Positions 31,316 to 40,917 of a DNA stretch of 64,000 nucleotides are shown here, one piece after another. The stretch is from Amulumruptor sp947039275 (lineage in GTDB: Bacteria; Bacteroidota; Bacteroidia; Bacteroidales; Muribaculaceae). How positions within the stretch are numbered: position 1 is the first letter of the stretch; each line of letters opens with the position of its first letter. The notes below the pieces were generated by a model. It was not told the origin of the DNA, did not search any database, and was given only the letters and a program-made list of their open reading frames with translations. The stretch covers positions 1-64,000 of the forward strand of contig CAMQYL010000001.1 of NCBI GenBank assembly GCA_947039275.1, read 5' to 3'. Position numbers and translations under genes: made by a program.

Positions 31316-31761
31316 CGCCTGATGACATTCTGAGGTATTGCCTTGACAACTTTGAGGGAGTGGTCGAGGTAAGTAGTTGGGGTGAACGCGGCATATTCTA
31401 TAACCCTGGTGGTGTGTTGAAGCGTGGTGTATATGTATTGACCGTCAAAGAAAAGGATGGCGAAAATGACCGCGCGTCGATGCTTGACCGAGAGGGCGTA
31501 TGGAGATTGAATATCGGTGTACGCAAACCGACGTTCCGCATTTTGTTCGGAGAATTACCCAAACGCCCATGTAAAGGCGGTATTGTGGATATGCCTTACG
31601 ACTTTTCAGCCAAGGATGTCATCATGCCGCATCCAGTCTATGCGTGGATGGGGTGGATTTGTGTGCTGAATCCATCAGAACAGACTTTTGAACAATTGAA
31701 ACCGCTAATGTTGGAATCATATGAATATGCAAAAGAGAAATTCAGTACTCGTAAAATATAA
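31312..31761 (+). CDS. DUF6194-like protein
   Basis: A 149-residue soluble protein (starts MTPDDILRYCLDNFEGVVEV; contains SWGERGIFYNPGGVLKRG, GELPKRP, HPVYAWMGWICVLNPS). It resembles DUF6194 proteins; function unknown. Coupled by ATGA to the tautomerase gene and followed by a terminator shared with tRNA-Gln on the other strand. Confidence 0.75.
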   Translation: MTPDDILRYCLDNFEGVVEVSSWGERGIFYNPGGVLKRGVYVLTVKEKDGENDRASMLDREGVWRLNIGVRKPTFRILFGELPKRPCKGGIVDMPYDFSAKDVIMPHPVYAWMGWICVLNPSEQTFEQLKPLMLESYEYAKEKFSTRKI

Positions 31762-31787
31762 AAACATTTTTACGAACTATAAGAAAG

Positions 31788-31824
31788 AAGAAAGAGCTAA
31801 ATCTTAGCGACTTAGCTCTTTCTT
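31788..31824. terminator. Bidirectional terminator
   Basis: AAGAAAGAGCTAA (31788-31800) pairs with TTAGCTCTTTCTT (31812-31824). It lies between the DUF6194 gene and the 3' end of tRNA-Gln, so it may serve both. Confidence 0.7.
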
Positions 31825-31828
31825 TGTG

Positions 31829-31899
31829 TTGCCTTGGAAGGATTCGAACCCTCACAGGCGGAACCAGAATCCGACGTGCTACCATTACACCACAAGGCA
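31829..31899 (-). tRNA. tRNA-Gln (CTG)
   Basis: Clover-leaf with acceptor TGCCTTG/CAAGGCA and the anticodon loop TTCTGGT (anticodon CUG). No CCA encoded. Confidence 0.95.
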
Positions 31900-31930
31900 A
31901 TGTGTCTGTGTCATTTCGTTTTGACGATTG

Positions 31931-31961
31931 CAAAGTTAAGGACTTTTCTTAATTCTGCAAA
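31931..31961 (-). promoter_or_regulatory. tRNA-Gln promoter
   Basis: On the minus strand, TTTG (31958-31961), a 19-bp spacer and TAACTTTG (31931-31938) match the Bacteroidetes consensus, 32 bp upstream of the tRNA. Confidence 0.75.
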
Positions 31962-32056
31962 ATTTTTGCGGAATTTTTTGAAATATTTTTCTGCGAGGAA
32001 TAACACAGAAATGCTATATATGCCTCCAGGCATCGCAAATCACCCCACATAAGGGA

Positions 32057-32094
32057 CATGGCGCAGACTCCCTGATTTGTGGGGCTGCGCCATG
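32057..32094 (-). terminator. Terminator after the porin gene
   Basis: CATGGCGCAG (32057-32066) and CTGCGCCATG (32085-32094) form a 10-bp stem just after the porin stop. A competing CCCCACA/TGTGGGG pairing overlaps it. Confidence 0.65.
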
Positions 32095-32117
32095 GTTGTA
32101 CATTATAATTCAAGAGA

Positions 32118-33422
32118 TTAGAAGCTGTAGGCTGCCATAAGCATCATGCGGTTGGCATGATTGGATATGTGGCAGCTGTCGGTGCGTTTGCCCCAGAGGT
32201 ATTCGAGACCGAACTGGAGTCCTGTGACGGGTTCAAACACGCCGTTGACGTCTACATACTGACCGTAGCGATACGCATCCGCGCCGAGCGACTCCTGATT
32301 GTAGAGGCGGCACTGACTGTAGGTTGCAGACATAAAGAATTTGCTCGAGAAATCATATTGCACACCTGCGAAATATCCGAGGGTTCCGGGAGTTATCAGC
32401 TTGCCTGCTTCGTCGACCGAGGGGATAAGATCGTAATCCATGCCGCTGAGATCATTGAGATACTGGGCAACGCCCTTACCATACATGCACTGATAAAATA
32501 TAGTCGTGTTAGGGATACTGGCGATGTTTCCGCTCAATTCCACGCCCCAACCTGTGGCTGTGCGGTTGTCGGCTGTGAGGACATCGCGATACGAAAGATT
32601 GCGGAGTATTGCCGACAGTCGCACCCGGCTGTCACCGCCATTCCAACCATACTGGATGTAAGCAGGGATGTCAGGGACGCGCTGGGCTATCTTGTGCGTA
32701 TCGTCGGTGAGAGTATATGATGCCTGAGGAACTTCGACAGCCACTCCGACCGTCCACTGCTTGTCTTTGCCGAAACGCGGAGTCCACTGGATGCCCACAT
32801 TGTCAGAACATGTCCCTCCCGCAGGACCTTGCTCATCAACGGTAAATGGAGCTGCGTCATCGTCATTGAAAAGCGCAGTAGCAAGACCTGCACGCAGACG
32901 GCCAATGTTAGCCCATGCCTGTTTCAGCTTGAAGCAGTTGCCGCTCTCTCCGCCCGAAAACTCAGTCTCGATATACATGCCATAGTTGCCGAGTTTCTCC
33001 TGATGACCCACCAGCTTGATGTATAGCTTTGAATTATTGACCGTGCCGTCAAATCCAGAGCGCATCTCCGGGTCAGACGGTACAGGGATGTCATGCGGGA
33101 CAAAGGAACCATTACCGTCGACCGAGCCATCAAAGTCATATTGCAGAGTGCCTTTGAGCATGCCTCCAATACCGAGAGCTACACGCCCTTTCTTGTCGAC
33201 AAACAGGAAGCGCGGAGCCTGCCGTACCTCGTAGTGCCAGCCATCCGGTTCAAAAAGAGCATTGAAGATGCGCTGATGAGCTTCAGTGTTAAGTTCCTCG
33301 GCATTGGCATTGAGTATGACTGTATCATCTGGGATTTCAACAGCCGATTCCTGAGCCGTGATTGTACCGAAAGCAAGAGCAGATACCATCAGAGCACTTG
33401 AAACTTTTGGGAAATGACGCAT
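32118..33422 (-). CDS. DcaP-like trimeric porin
   Basis: A 434-residue outer-membrane protein: signal peptide (cleaved near ITA-QE), a periplasmic helical section, then alternating amphipathic strands (GRVALGIGGMLKGTLQYDFDG, KLYIKLVGHQ, MYIETEFSGG, GLQFGLEYLWGKR) ending in the aromatic AYSF typical of outer-membrane barrels. The pattern fits DcaP-family porins, which pass small anions and carboxylates. It is a single-gene unit with its own terminator. Confidence 0.82.
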   Translation of the reverse strand: MRHFPKVSSALMVSALAFGTITAQESAVEIPDDTVILNANAEELNTEAHQRIFNALFEPDGWHYEVRQAPRFLFVDKKGRVALGIGGMLKGTLQYDFDGSVDGNGSFVPHDIPVPSDPEMRSGFDGTVNNSKLYIKLVGHQEKLGNYGMYIETEFSGGESGNCFKLKQAWANIGRLRAGLATALFNDDDAAPFTVDEQGPAGGTCSDNVGIQWTPRFGKDKQWTVGVAVEVPQASYTLTDDTHKIAQRVPDIPAYIQYGWNGGDSRVRLSAILRNLSYRDVLTADNRTATGWGVELSGNIASIPNTTIFYQCMYGKGVAQYLNDLSGMDYDLIPSVDEAGKLITPGTLGYFAGVQYDFSSKFFMSATYSQCRLYNQESLGADAYRYGQYVDVNGVFEPVTGLQFGLEYLWGKRTDSCHISNHANRMMLMAAYSF

Positions 33423-33510
33423 AACTTTTTAAGTATTGATGTAATGAAAATTTTTTTGGTTATATTTGACTTCGTCTGATATACTCGGCGCTCGGCAAAG
33501 CACAATAAAT

Positions 33511-33542
33511 TTTGCTTTGCTCTCGACTTCTCCGTATATTTG
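33511..33542 (+). promoter_or_regulatory. Promoter of the symporter-aminopeptidase operon
   Basis: TTTG (33511-33514), a 20-bp spacer and TATATTTG (33535-33542) give a good Bacteroidetes promoter, about 75 bp before ATG 33617. Confidence 0.65.
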
Positions 33543-33616
33543 TAATAACATAAACATACACTCAAATGTTTTAAGATATCTTAGCATATTGTCTCTGTTT
33601 TCTACCATTCCTCTGA

Positions 33617-35032
33617 ATGACACCAACATTAACAACCTCACTACACACCCTTGATATAAACGGCATACTGGATTGCGCCGGTCAATGGCTCACCACGATA
33701 GCCGATGCCCTGTGTGGCTATCCGCTGTTCGTACTCCTGATAGGAGGCGGACTGTTCCTGATGTGCTACAGCGGTTTCACCTCGTTGCGCCGTCTGCCCC
33801 ACTCCATCAGAGTGCTCCGTACAAAGCAGAGCGCCGACGGCAAAGCCACCGGGCAAATCAGTTCGCTGCAAGCACTCGCTTCGGCAGTCTCTGCTACCAT
33901 CGGCATGGGCAACATAGCCGGTGTGGCAATCGCCCTTATGATGGGGGGTCCCGGAGCTATATTCTGGATGTGGATGAGTGCACTGGTTGGTATGTCGACC
34001 AAATACCATGAAGGTGTGCTCGCCATAAAGTATAAAGGTCGTGACCGTGACGGTAATCCGCAAGGAGGCACGATGCACATCATAGAACACGGTCTGGGAC
34101 GGAAGTGGAAGCCATTGGCTATCACATTCGCTTTTGCCGGTATGCTCGGCACGCTCTGCATACTAAACGCCAACCAACTGACCGAGGCACTCGTGGCTGG
34201 AGTGTGGAACGGAGACGACACCGTAAGCCTTCGATTCGCCATAGGCGTAGCCATCGCCGCGGTAGTGGCATTGGTGGTACTCGGAGGCATCAGACGCATC
34301 GCCAAGGTGGCATCATATCTTGTGCCGTTTATGGTAGCACTCTATTTTGCCCTCGTAAGCTACATCATAGTGACACACATACAGGATGTGCCAGGAGTAA
34401 TCGCATCCATATTCACCGAGGCGTTCAATCTCCGTGCCGGATGGGGAGCACTTGCAGGCATAGCCATCATAGGGGCTCGACGCGCGGCGTTTGTCAACGA
34501 TGCCGGCATAGGCACTGCGACCATCATGCACGGTGCATCACGCAACACCGAGCCTGTCAAGGAAGGACTCGTGGCTATGCTCGGCCCTGCCATAGATTCC
34601 GGGTTGGTATGCACTCTGACGGCTTTGGCGATACTGCTGTGCGGCGACATATCATCAGGTCAGGTGCAGGGACTGACCGTGGCAATGCAGGCATTTCGCA
34701 CCGCCATACCCTACGGCGACATGTTTCTCCTGACCATAGTCCTATGCTTCGCCATGTCATCAATGTTCAGCTACTCGTTCTATGGCTTTACATGCGCCAG
34801 CTACCTCTGGGGGCGACGTAAAGCCCGCTGGTACACCTACTTCTTCATCCTCTCGTTGATACTCTTCTCAGTCGTACCGCTCAAGGCAGCAGTAGGACTA
34901 TGCGACCTGTTTTACGCCTTCATGGCATTCCACACCATGCTCGCGCTGATACTCCTGCGCAAGAAAGTCAAGGAGGAAACGCGCCGCTACTTCAACAAAA
35001 CCTCTACAACTCCAAATACCTCATCAATATGA
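33617..35032 (+). CDS. Alanine/glycine:cation symporter (AGCS family)
   Basis: A 471-residue inner-membrane transporter with about 10-11 membrane segments and AGCS hallmarks: ATIGMGNIAGVAIALMMGGPGA, MSTKYHEGVLAIKYK, GGTMHIIEHGLG, FVNDAGIGTATIMHG. It takes up alanine or glycine with sodium. The stop overlaps the aminopeptidase start (ATGA), so peptide breakdown and amino-acid uptake are co-expressed. Confidence 0.95.
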   Translation: MTPTLTTSLHTLDINGILDCAGQWLTTIADALCGYPLFVLLIGGGLFLMCYSGFTSLRRLPHSIRVLRTKQSADGKATGQISSLQALASAVSATIGMGNIAGVAIALMMGGPGAIFWMWMSALVGMSTKYHEGVLAIKYKGRDRDGNPQGGTMHIIEHGLGRKWKPLAITFAFAGMLGTLCILNANQLTEALVAGVWNGDDTVSLRFAIGVAIAAVVALVVLGGIRRIAKVASYLVPFMVALYFALVSYIIVTHIQDVPGVIASIFTEAFNLRAGWGALAGIAIIGARRAAFVNDAGIGTATIMHGASRNTEPVKEGLVAMLGPAIDSGLVCTLTALAILLCGDISSGQVQGLTVAMQAFRTAIPYGDMFLLTIVLCFAMSSMFSYSFYGFTCASYLWGRRKARWYTYFFILSLILFSVVPLKAAVGLCDLFYAFMAFHTMLALILLRKKVKEETRRYFNKTSTTPNTSSI

Positions 35033-36330
35033 AAGACTTCGGAAACTCAATACACGGACTGCTCAACTTCATGGATGCATCCGTATGCAACTTCTACGCC
35101 ATCCATACCCTGCGGCACATTCTTGACCATGCTGGCTTTACCGAACTTGACCGTCGCAACCATTGGGAACTGCATCGGGGCGGCAAATATTATACCACTG
35201 CCAACGGCTCTGCCCTCTTCGCATTCATCGTAGGCGAAGGTGATGCTGCCGAAGGATTCAAAATCATATCGGCTCACAGCGACTCTCCGGGATTCCGCAT
35301 CAAACCCAGCGCCGAGATGGTCACTGACGGCAATATCGTCAAACTCAACACCGAGGTCTATGGCGGTCCGATACTCTATACATGGTTTGACCGACCTCTA
35401 TCCATCGCCGGGCGCGTAATACTCCGCACTGATGACCCACTGCGTCCCGAGACACGGCTAATCCGCATCGACCGTCCGCTTCTGACCATACCGCACCTTG
35501 CCATACACTTCAACCGTCAGGTCAACGATGGCAATCCTCTATCCAAACAAAAAGATATGCTTCCCGTGCTCGGGCATATCCGCGACCGCGCTGAAGCAGA
35601 TGGGCTGCTCCTGCGCATGGTCTCGGAGCAATTAGGCGTGGAAAGCAGCCGCATTCTGGATTTCGATCTCAGCCTGTATGATACCACAAAAGGCTGTCTG
35701 CTTGGGCTTAATGACGAGTTCATCAGCTCTGGCCGCTTGGATGACCTGTCAATGGTGCATGCCGCTGTATCCGCTCTTACCGCATCAACAGTCATTCAGC
35801 GCATGACCCACGTCATGGCGATCTTTGACAATGAGGAGACTGGCAGCGGCACCAAACAGGGAGCGGCATCGCCTGTCCTCGCCCACATATGCAGGCGGAT
35901 CACAGCAGCCATCGGCGGAAACGAGGAGGATTATCTCCGTGCAGTGGCATCATCATTTATGATCTCAGCCGACAATGCCCACGGCATACATCCCAACTAT
36001 CCCGAAAGGCATGACCCGACCAACCATCCTGTACTCGGCGGTGGTCCGGTCATAAAAATCAATGCCAACTGCAAGTACATGACAGATGCCGACTCGGCAG
36101 CTGTATTCCGCACGGTGTGCGAAGATGCCGGTGTCCCGTTCCAGTATTTCGTCAACCACAGCGATGTGGCTGGAGGCTCTACTCTCGGCAATATCCTGAC
36201 CTCGCAGATCGACCTGCGCGGCGTGGATATGGGAGCAGCCTTGTGGGCGATGCACTCAGTCCGCGAGACCGCCTCTGCCGATGACCACATGATGATAACC
36301 CGGGCTTTCACGCAGTTTTATGACTGCTGA
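35029..36330 (+). CDS. M18 family aminopeptidase
   Basis: A 433-residue zinc aminopeptidase: SAHSDSPGFRIKPS (His83, Asp85), FDNEETGSGTKQGA, SADNAHGIHPNYPERHDP and GSTLGNI motifs of the aspartyl-aminopeptidase family. It removes N-terminal, often acidic, residues in the cytoplasm. ATG 35029 overlaps the symporter stop and begins the conserved domain; a longer frame from 34900 would lie inside the symporter gene. Confidence 0.93.
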   Translation: MKDFGNSIHGLLNFMDASVCNFYAIHTLRHILDHAGFTELDRRNHWELHRGGKYYTTANGSALFAFIVGEGDAAEGFKIISAHSDSPGFRIKPSAEMVTDGNIVKLNTEVYGGPILYTWFDRPLSIAGRVILRTDDPLRPETRLIRIDRPLLTIPHLAIHFNRQVNDGNPLSKQKDMLPVLGHIRDRAEADGLLLRMVSEQLGVESSRILDFDLSLYDTTKGCLLGLNDEFISSGRLDDLSMVHAAVSALTASTVIQRMTHVMAIFDNEETGSGTKQGAASPVLAHICRRITAAIGGNEEDYLRAVASSFMISADNAHGIHPNYPERHDPTNHPVLGGGPVIKINANCKYMTDADSAAVFRTVCEDAGVPFQYFVNHSDVAGGSTLGNILTSQIDLRGVDMGAALWAMHSVRETASADDHMMITRAFTQFYDC

Positions 36331-36373
36331 GCAAGATAAATCTTATTAATTCTTATAAATCTCATAACATCAT

Positions 36374-36580
36374 ATGATAACCGGCTTTCTCAATCTCGGC
36401 ACTGGTGAAATAATTCTGATTGCCGTGGTGGTACTCCTCCTGTTCGGTGGCAGAAAAATCCCCGAACTGATGCGCGGCCTCGGCAAAGGTGTCCGCTCAT
36501 TTAAGGACGGACTCAACGAGGTTACTGACGAGGTAAACCGTCAAGATGACTCCGACCGCAAAGGATCAGACAAGCAATAA
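36374..36580 (+). CDS. tatA: Sec-independent translocase subunit TatA
   Basis: A 68-residue TatA/E: short N-terminal stretch, membrane helix (IILIAVVVLLLFGG), hinge FGGRKIPELMRGLGKGVRSFKDG and a charged tail. It forms the pore for folded proteins. tatC follows with a 35-bp overlap. No tatB is present, as is usual in Bacteroidetes. Confidence 0.95.
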   Translation: MITGFLNLGTGEIILIAVVVLLLFGGRKIPELMRGLGKGVRSFKDGLNEVTDEVNRQDDSDRKGSDKQ

Positions 36581-37367
36581 CGGCGACATGCCGTTTTGGG
36601 ACCACCTTGACGCATTGCGCAAGGTGTTGATTCAGATGCTCCTGTTGCTCGTGGCAGTGGGGGCTGGATGCTTTGCTGCCATGCCGTGGCTTATGGACCA
36701 TGTGATAATGGCACCGTGTAATTCTGATTTCATCCTCTACCGATGGCTTGGCGATATCGGTGGCAATCTCATGCCTGACTTTGCCATCACGCCATTTGAA
36801 ATCAGCCTTATCAATCTGAACCTATCCACGCAGTTTTTTCTTCACTTTTCCCTGAGTCTTTGGACAGCACTTATCTTGTCATTTCCTGTGCTGCTCTATC
36901 TGCTTTGGACGTTCGTATCGCCGGCTTTGCTGCCCGAGGAAAAGCGTGGAGCACGCACTGCTTACCTGCTCGGCACAGTGATGTTTTACATCGGCGTGGG
37001 TGTCGGGTATCTGCTTGTATTTCCGTTGACGCTCCGCTTCCTCGCCACATACAATCTGACATCAGCCGTCACCAATACCCTCTCCCTTGACTCCTACATG
37101 GATAATTTTCTGACCCTCATCCTGACCATGGGCATCATTTTCGAGCTGCCCTTAGTGGCGTGGATGCTGGGGCGGCTTCACATACTGACACGCAACATAT
37201 TCACCAGATTCCGCCGCCACGCCATAGTAGCCCTCCTCATCCTCGCCGCCGTAGTCACCCCCACCGGTGACCCCTTCACCCTTGCCGTGGTCTTCCTCCC
37301 CCTTTATCTCCTCTGGGAATTCTCCGCCCTCCTCATCCCCAAAGACACATCCAGTCAACATCTGTAG
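36546..37367 (+). CDS. tatC: Sec-independent translocase subunit TatC
   Basis: A 273-residue protein with six membrane helices and TatC features: FWDHLDALRKVLIQ at the start, FEISLINLNLS, FVSPALLPEEKRGA, and VVTPTGDPFTLAVVFLPLYLLWE near the end. It recognises twin-arginine signals. The stop codon TAG lies within the TGTAGGG end of the repeat at 37363, so the repeat fixes the C-terminus. Confidence 0.95.
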   Translation: MTPTAKDQTSNNGDMPFWDHLDALRKVLIQMLLLLVAVGAGCFAAMPWLMDHVIMAPCNSDFILYRWLGDIGGNLMPDFAITPFEISLINLNLSTQFFLHFSLSLWTALILSFPVLLYLLWTFVSPALLPEEKRGARTAYLLGTVMFYIGVGVGYLLVFPLTLRFLATYNLTSAVTNTLSLDSYMDNFLTLILTMGIIFELPLVAWMLGRLHILTRNIFTRFRRHAIVALLILAAVVTPTGDPFTLAVVFLPLYLLWEFSALLIPKDTSSQHL

Positions 37368-37449
37368 GGACATGCCGTGGCATGTCCGCTTCACAGGCGA
37401 TGTAATCTTCACGTTGGTATCCGCAGACATGCCGTGGCATGTCCCTACA
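37363..37449. repeat. Short palindromic repeat, core type GGACATGCC
   Basis: TGTAGGG/CCCTACA ends enclose two palindromes, GGACATGCCGTGGCATGTCC and a near copy, about 39 bp apart. Same core as 53431-53508 and 17023-17047. It starts inside the tatC stop. Confidence 0.8.
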
Positions 37450-37471
37450 ATTTCAGCTCAATCCATACTAA

Positions 37472-39622
37472 TCAGTAACTGCGAGATGACTCGCGTTCTT
37501 TTGAGTCGCGGTGGACATTGTTGACTTTGTTACCGCCAAACGACCATGCAGCACGAAGCACTACGGCATGAGCATGAATATCATTACATGTGTTGACTGT
37601 GAAATCATCGTAGAGAGCTGTTGATTTTGTGATATTCCATCCAAACGGATCATTGACCGCAAGCGACAGATTCAATCTATTGTTAATCAGCGAGTATCTT
37701 ATATCAGCCCCTATCAGAGAAAAATCCTCATACCTGACCATCCTCTCGTGATATGGGAAGTAGTGGCTGAAACGGATGTTGAAAATCAGAGTTTTCTGGC
37801 GATTGAGCATCCATGAGGTATTGAACTCCATTTTGCCGCTCCACCCATAGTCGCTTGCATATTCGAAATCTGGCACACGCGACTCGGCTTGGGTGTAGAA
37901 TACTTCGCCACCGACTTTGATATTCCACCATGAAAATAGTCCACGATTATAAGCAACATATAATCCGGTCTTGTTGCTGTTGATAAAATTCTCAGGCACA
38001 GTGTACTGGCTGCCGTCAACATTAAACCGTGTAATATATCCTATAGCATCATGGTTATAGGAATTGTAGAGCACCGCATATATGCCTTTGTAGCTGTAGT
38101 TGATTTCGGCATTGTGAGATATGCTTGGTTTCAAGTCAGGATTGCCTGACACATAGTCCGTAGTGGTGAAATAGTAGCGAAACGGATTCAGATCATTGAA
38201 GTTGGGTCGCGATATGCCCATTGAATACGATGCCGAGATGCGTCCGATGGCTTGTTTGTTCCAGCTGAGAGTCAATGTCGGAAACAGATAACCGTAACTG
38301 TTGTCATGGCGTTCCATCCCCACCGTCTGAAGCTCTCGTACATCGGTATGCTCATAGCGCAGACCCAGTTTGCCGAAAAAAGCATTCGAGAAACTGCGCT
38401 CAGCACTCAGATACACCGCGGCGGTCTTCTCGGTATAATCAAAAGCATTGCTTCGCAACGCATCATTAATCCATACGCCATCCATAAGATTTGCCGTGTT
38501 GATCAGCGTATTGTTACCAATGGAAGTATAAGCCGCTCCAGTCTCCATCTTCATAAACGAGAACGAAAGTACAGCATCCAATTTCACCGAATGGATGTGA
38601 TACTTGTTGTGCCCCTCATCTGACAGTTTAGTGTCAGCACCAAAAGCAGTCTCCGTCTCAACCTCCGAATAAGATTTACTATCCTTGTTGAAATAATTAT
38701 AGGTAAGACTCAGCATCTTGCCCGAATTGTCTAACTTCCAATCGGTAAAAGCAGTCAGTGTGATAGCATTGTTTGGACGTGAGGGCGAATAGTTGGATGA
38801 ATGATATGCTACGCCATGATCAACAGTAGTGTCTATAAGCGAACTTTTCAGGCGTGTAGTGCTGAAATTGGCGATGACACCAGCTGATAAGCAATCTGTA
38901 AACTTGTATTTGAACAGTCCGTTAGCTCCGAAGATACGGTTCGTGAAATCATTGGTGCGCCACGATGTTTTTACATAGTCGGCAAACGTATATGTGCGGT
39001 CAAGGTCGTTCCTCCCTTTCATATCCTGCCAACTGGCATCGGCAGAAATCTCCACTTTCCTCGTGGTATGAGACACGCTCCCACCAAGCAGATAACTGAA
39101 ATCCTCACGGATATTGCCGTTACCCCACAGGTTGCCGCGGGTCCCGAGCAACTCGTTTCTCGTAGTGATGCTTATATAAGCCACATTGGCAGCAGCCGCA
39201 TATTTCGCCGGAGGAGTGGTGAGCAGTTCGATCTTCTCTATCCCTGACGACTGGAGGTTTTTGAGACGCAGAGCTATAGCTTCATCGGGTATTTCAAGCA
39301 GATGACCGTCGATGATATACCGCACCGACGACTTTCCAGCCACCGACACCATGTCATTGACAACGGATACACGCGGTATGCGGTCAAGCACCTGCACCCC
39401 ATTGAGTCCCACGGCATAGGGATCATTCTTGATCAGATACACGATTTTATCAGGCTGCTGCTTCATAACCGGCTGCCTTGCCACAACCACCACCTCGTTA
39501 AGTTCAAGTTCCCTCTCCCACCGAACCAATATCGAGTCATTGACCTCCTGACCAGCGGCATCCATAGCGGAAAACATCAATACAACAGCCACTACACAAG
39601 CATAAATGCGATAAAATTTCAT
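37472..39622 (-). CDS. TonB-dependent-receptor-like outer-membrane beta-barrel protein
   Basis: A 716-residue outer-membrane protein. Signal peptide (near DAAG-QE), then a short lead and a plug (NEVVVVARQPVMKQQPDKIVYLI, GVQVLDRIPRVSV, YIIDGHLLEIP, IEKIELLTTPPAKYAA), then a barrel of the OMP_b-brl_3 type. The CarboxypepD-like N-terminal domain of many Bacteroidetes receptors is absent, and no SusD partner is adjacent. Substrate unknown; such stand-alone receptors may import peptides or metal complexes. Confidence 0.85.
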   Translation of the reverse strand: MKFYRIYACVVAVVLMFSAMDAAGQEVNDSILVRWERELELNEVVVVARQPVMKQQPDKIVYLIKNDPYAVGLNGVQVLDRIPRVSVVNDMVSVAGKSSVRYIIDGHLLEIPDEAIALRLKNLQSSGIEKIELLTTPPAKYAAAANVAYISITTRNELLGTRGNLWGNGNIREDFSYLLGGSVSHTTRKVEISADASWQDMKGRNDLDRTYTFADYVKTSWRTNDFTNRIFGANGLFKYKFTDCLSAGVIANFSTTRLKSSLIDTTVDHGVAYHSSNYSPSRPNNAITLTAFTDWKLDNSGKMLSLTYNYFNKDSKSYSEVETETAFGADTKLSDEGHNKYHIHSVKLDAVLSFSFMKMETGAAYTSIGNNTLINTANLMDGVWINDALRSNAFDYTEKTAAVYLSAERSFSNAFFGKLGLRYEHTDVRELQTVGMERHDNSYGYLFPTLTLSWNKQAIGRISASYSMGISRPNFNDLNPFRYYFTTTDYVSGNPDLKPSISHNAEINYSYKGIYAVLYNSYNHDAIGYITRFNVDGSQYTVPENFINSNKTGLYVAYNRGLFSWWNIKVGGEVFYTQAESRVPDFEYASDYGWSGKMEFNTSWMLNRQKTLIFNIRFSHYFPYHERMVRYEDFSLIGADIRYSLINNRLNLSLAVNDPFGWNITKSTALYDDFTVNTCNDIHAHAVVLRAAWSFGGNKVNNVHRDSKERESSRSY

Positions 39623-39731
39623 AATAAAAAGAGTGTTGATTAATATTACACTCTATATACGATGCTTGTCCTTCAAACATAACAGCCCCCAGTGAAATTA
39701 ACATACTAATGCTGTTAACAGTATATAATCA

Positions 39732-40154
39732 TCAGTCTGTTTTTATGGCGGGGTTTTGGCGAAGGAGGTGGGTGATGAAGCTGGAACAGTGGATTGGGGA
39801 GATGTGTAGCGGAGTGCGACTTTTGAGGGGCGACGGGACAGTGAAAGTGATGGTCAGACGGCGGTTTGACAAGCCTGATGTGCCTATGTAACCTGTGGTT
39901 TTGCGTACCTCCTTTATGGCGGAGATAGGGAAACGCTTAGGGATGAATTGGCGATATACCACCAACTCTTCATCAGTGATAACGTACCAATAGCCGAATA
40001 TCATGACAATATCCACTGCCATGATTCCACCGCACACTGATATTGCATAACGCCATGACATCTCTTTAGCAAAAAAAAATATCACGCCGAAGGTAACTAT
40101 GAGGATTACCCATACCCACATGCCTATCTTGGAACGATACACTCTTTTTGCCAT
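39732..40154 (-). CDS. Bacterial PH-domain membrane protein
   Basis: A 140-residue protein with two N-terminal membrane helices (MWVWVILIVTFGVIFFF; YAISVCGGIMAVDIVMIFGYW) followed by a bPH domain (YVITDEELVVYRQFIPKRFPISAIKEVRKT). The function of such proteins is unknown. It starts 3 bp after the sanA-like gene and should be co-transcribed with it. Confidence 0.75.
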   Translation of the reverse strand: MAKRVYRSKIGMWVWVILIVTFGVIFFFAKEMSWRYAISVCGGIMAVDIVMIFGYWYVITDEELVVYRQFIPKRFPISAIKEVRKTTGYIGTSGLSNRRLTITFTVPSPLKSRTPLHISPIHCSSFITHLLRQNPAIKTD

Positions 40155-40157
40155 GAC

Positions 40158-40820
40158 CTATATTGCTGGGATTTCTATTTTTTCACCGAGGAAGTGAGGC
40201 TGTTTGCCAGTCCACACGTCAAGCATCATCTTGTCACGGGCAAGCCATTCCCTCAACGCCAGTCTCGTCCTGACCCAACGTCCTGCTCTCAACGAAGCCG
40301 ATACAGCCACCGCCTCTATCCCATTGGCTTCGGCGAGGTATAAGGCCCGGGCGTTATGATCTGCCTGTGAAATAATGGTGAGACTGTCGCAACCAAACAC
40401 CTCCTTAGCTCTGACCACTGAATCAAGAGTGCGGAAACCTGCATAATCAAGCACTATGCGTTCCTCCGGCACACCGTGAGCCATCAGCGAGTCACGCATC
40501 GCCGTAGGCTCGTCATAACCTCTGGTGTGATTATCTCCACTGGCAATTATATAGTCGATTTTCCCGGCATGAAAGAGCTTAACAGCCGTATTGATACGAT
40601 TGATAAAATACGAGTTGGGACGACCGAGGCGGTTCATCGGATTTGTCCCCAGAAGCAGCCCCACCCGATTATAAGGAATATAATCCACATCGGTATAAAT
40701 CCGTCCTGCTGCAGCCCTCTCGACCCTGACGTTAGCATACACAGTAAACGCCACGACCACAAGCAACAAGCCACCAAGCCCAAGCGCAATCCGCGAAATA
40801 AGTCTCCTTGTCCGTATCAT
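40158..40820 (-). CDS. SanA/YdcF-like (DUF218) membrane protein
   Basis: A 220-residue protein with one N-terminal membrane helix (GLGGLLLVVVAFTVYA) and a DUF218 domain: YNRVGLLLGTNP, YIIASGDNHTRGYDE, AMRDSLMAHGVPEERI, SLTIISQADHNARAL. SanA is an inner-membrane protein linked to envelope barrier function. A longer relative is carried by the integrated element (2485-3591). ATG 40820 is preferred to the GTG one codon earlier. Confidence 0.88.
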   Translation of the reverse strand: MIRTRRLISRIALGLGGLLLVVVAFTVYANVRVERAAAGRIYTDVDYIPYNRVGLLLGTNPMNRLGRPNSYFINRINTAVKLFHAGKIDYIIASGDNHTRGYDEPTAMRDSLMAHGVPEERIVLDYAGFRTLDSVVRAKEVFGCDSLTIISQADHNARALYLAEANGIEAVAVSASLRAGRWVRTRLALREWLARDKMMLDVWTGKQPHFLGEKIEIPAI

Positions 40821-40917
40821 CACAATATGATTAAAATTTAGACATTATAAATCTCCTACACAAGCTCTATCATAGTAATGAATATATTTTACTAAAGAGA
40901 TGTCAAAGATTGGAGAG

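Noticed and set aside
34900..35028. N-terminal extension of the M18 aminopeptidase
   Set aside because: It lies inside the symporter gene in another frame and precedes the conserved start MKDFGNSIHG.
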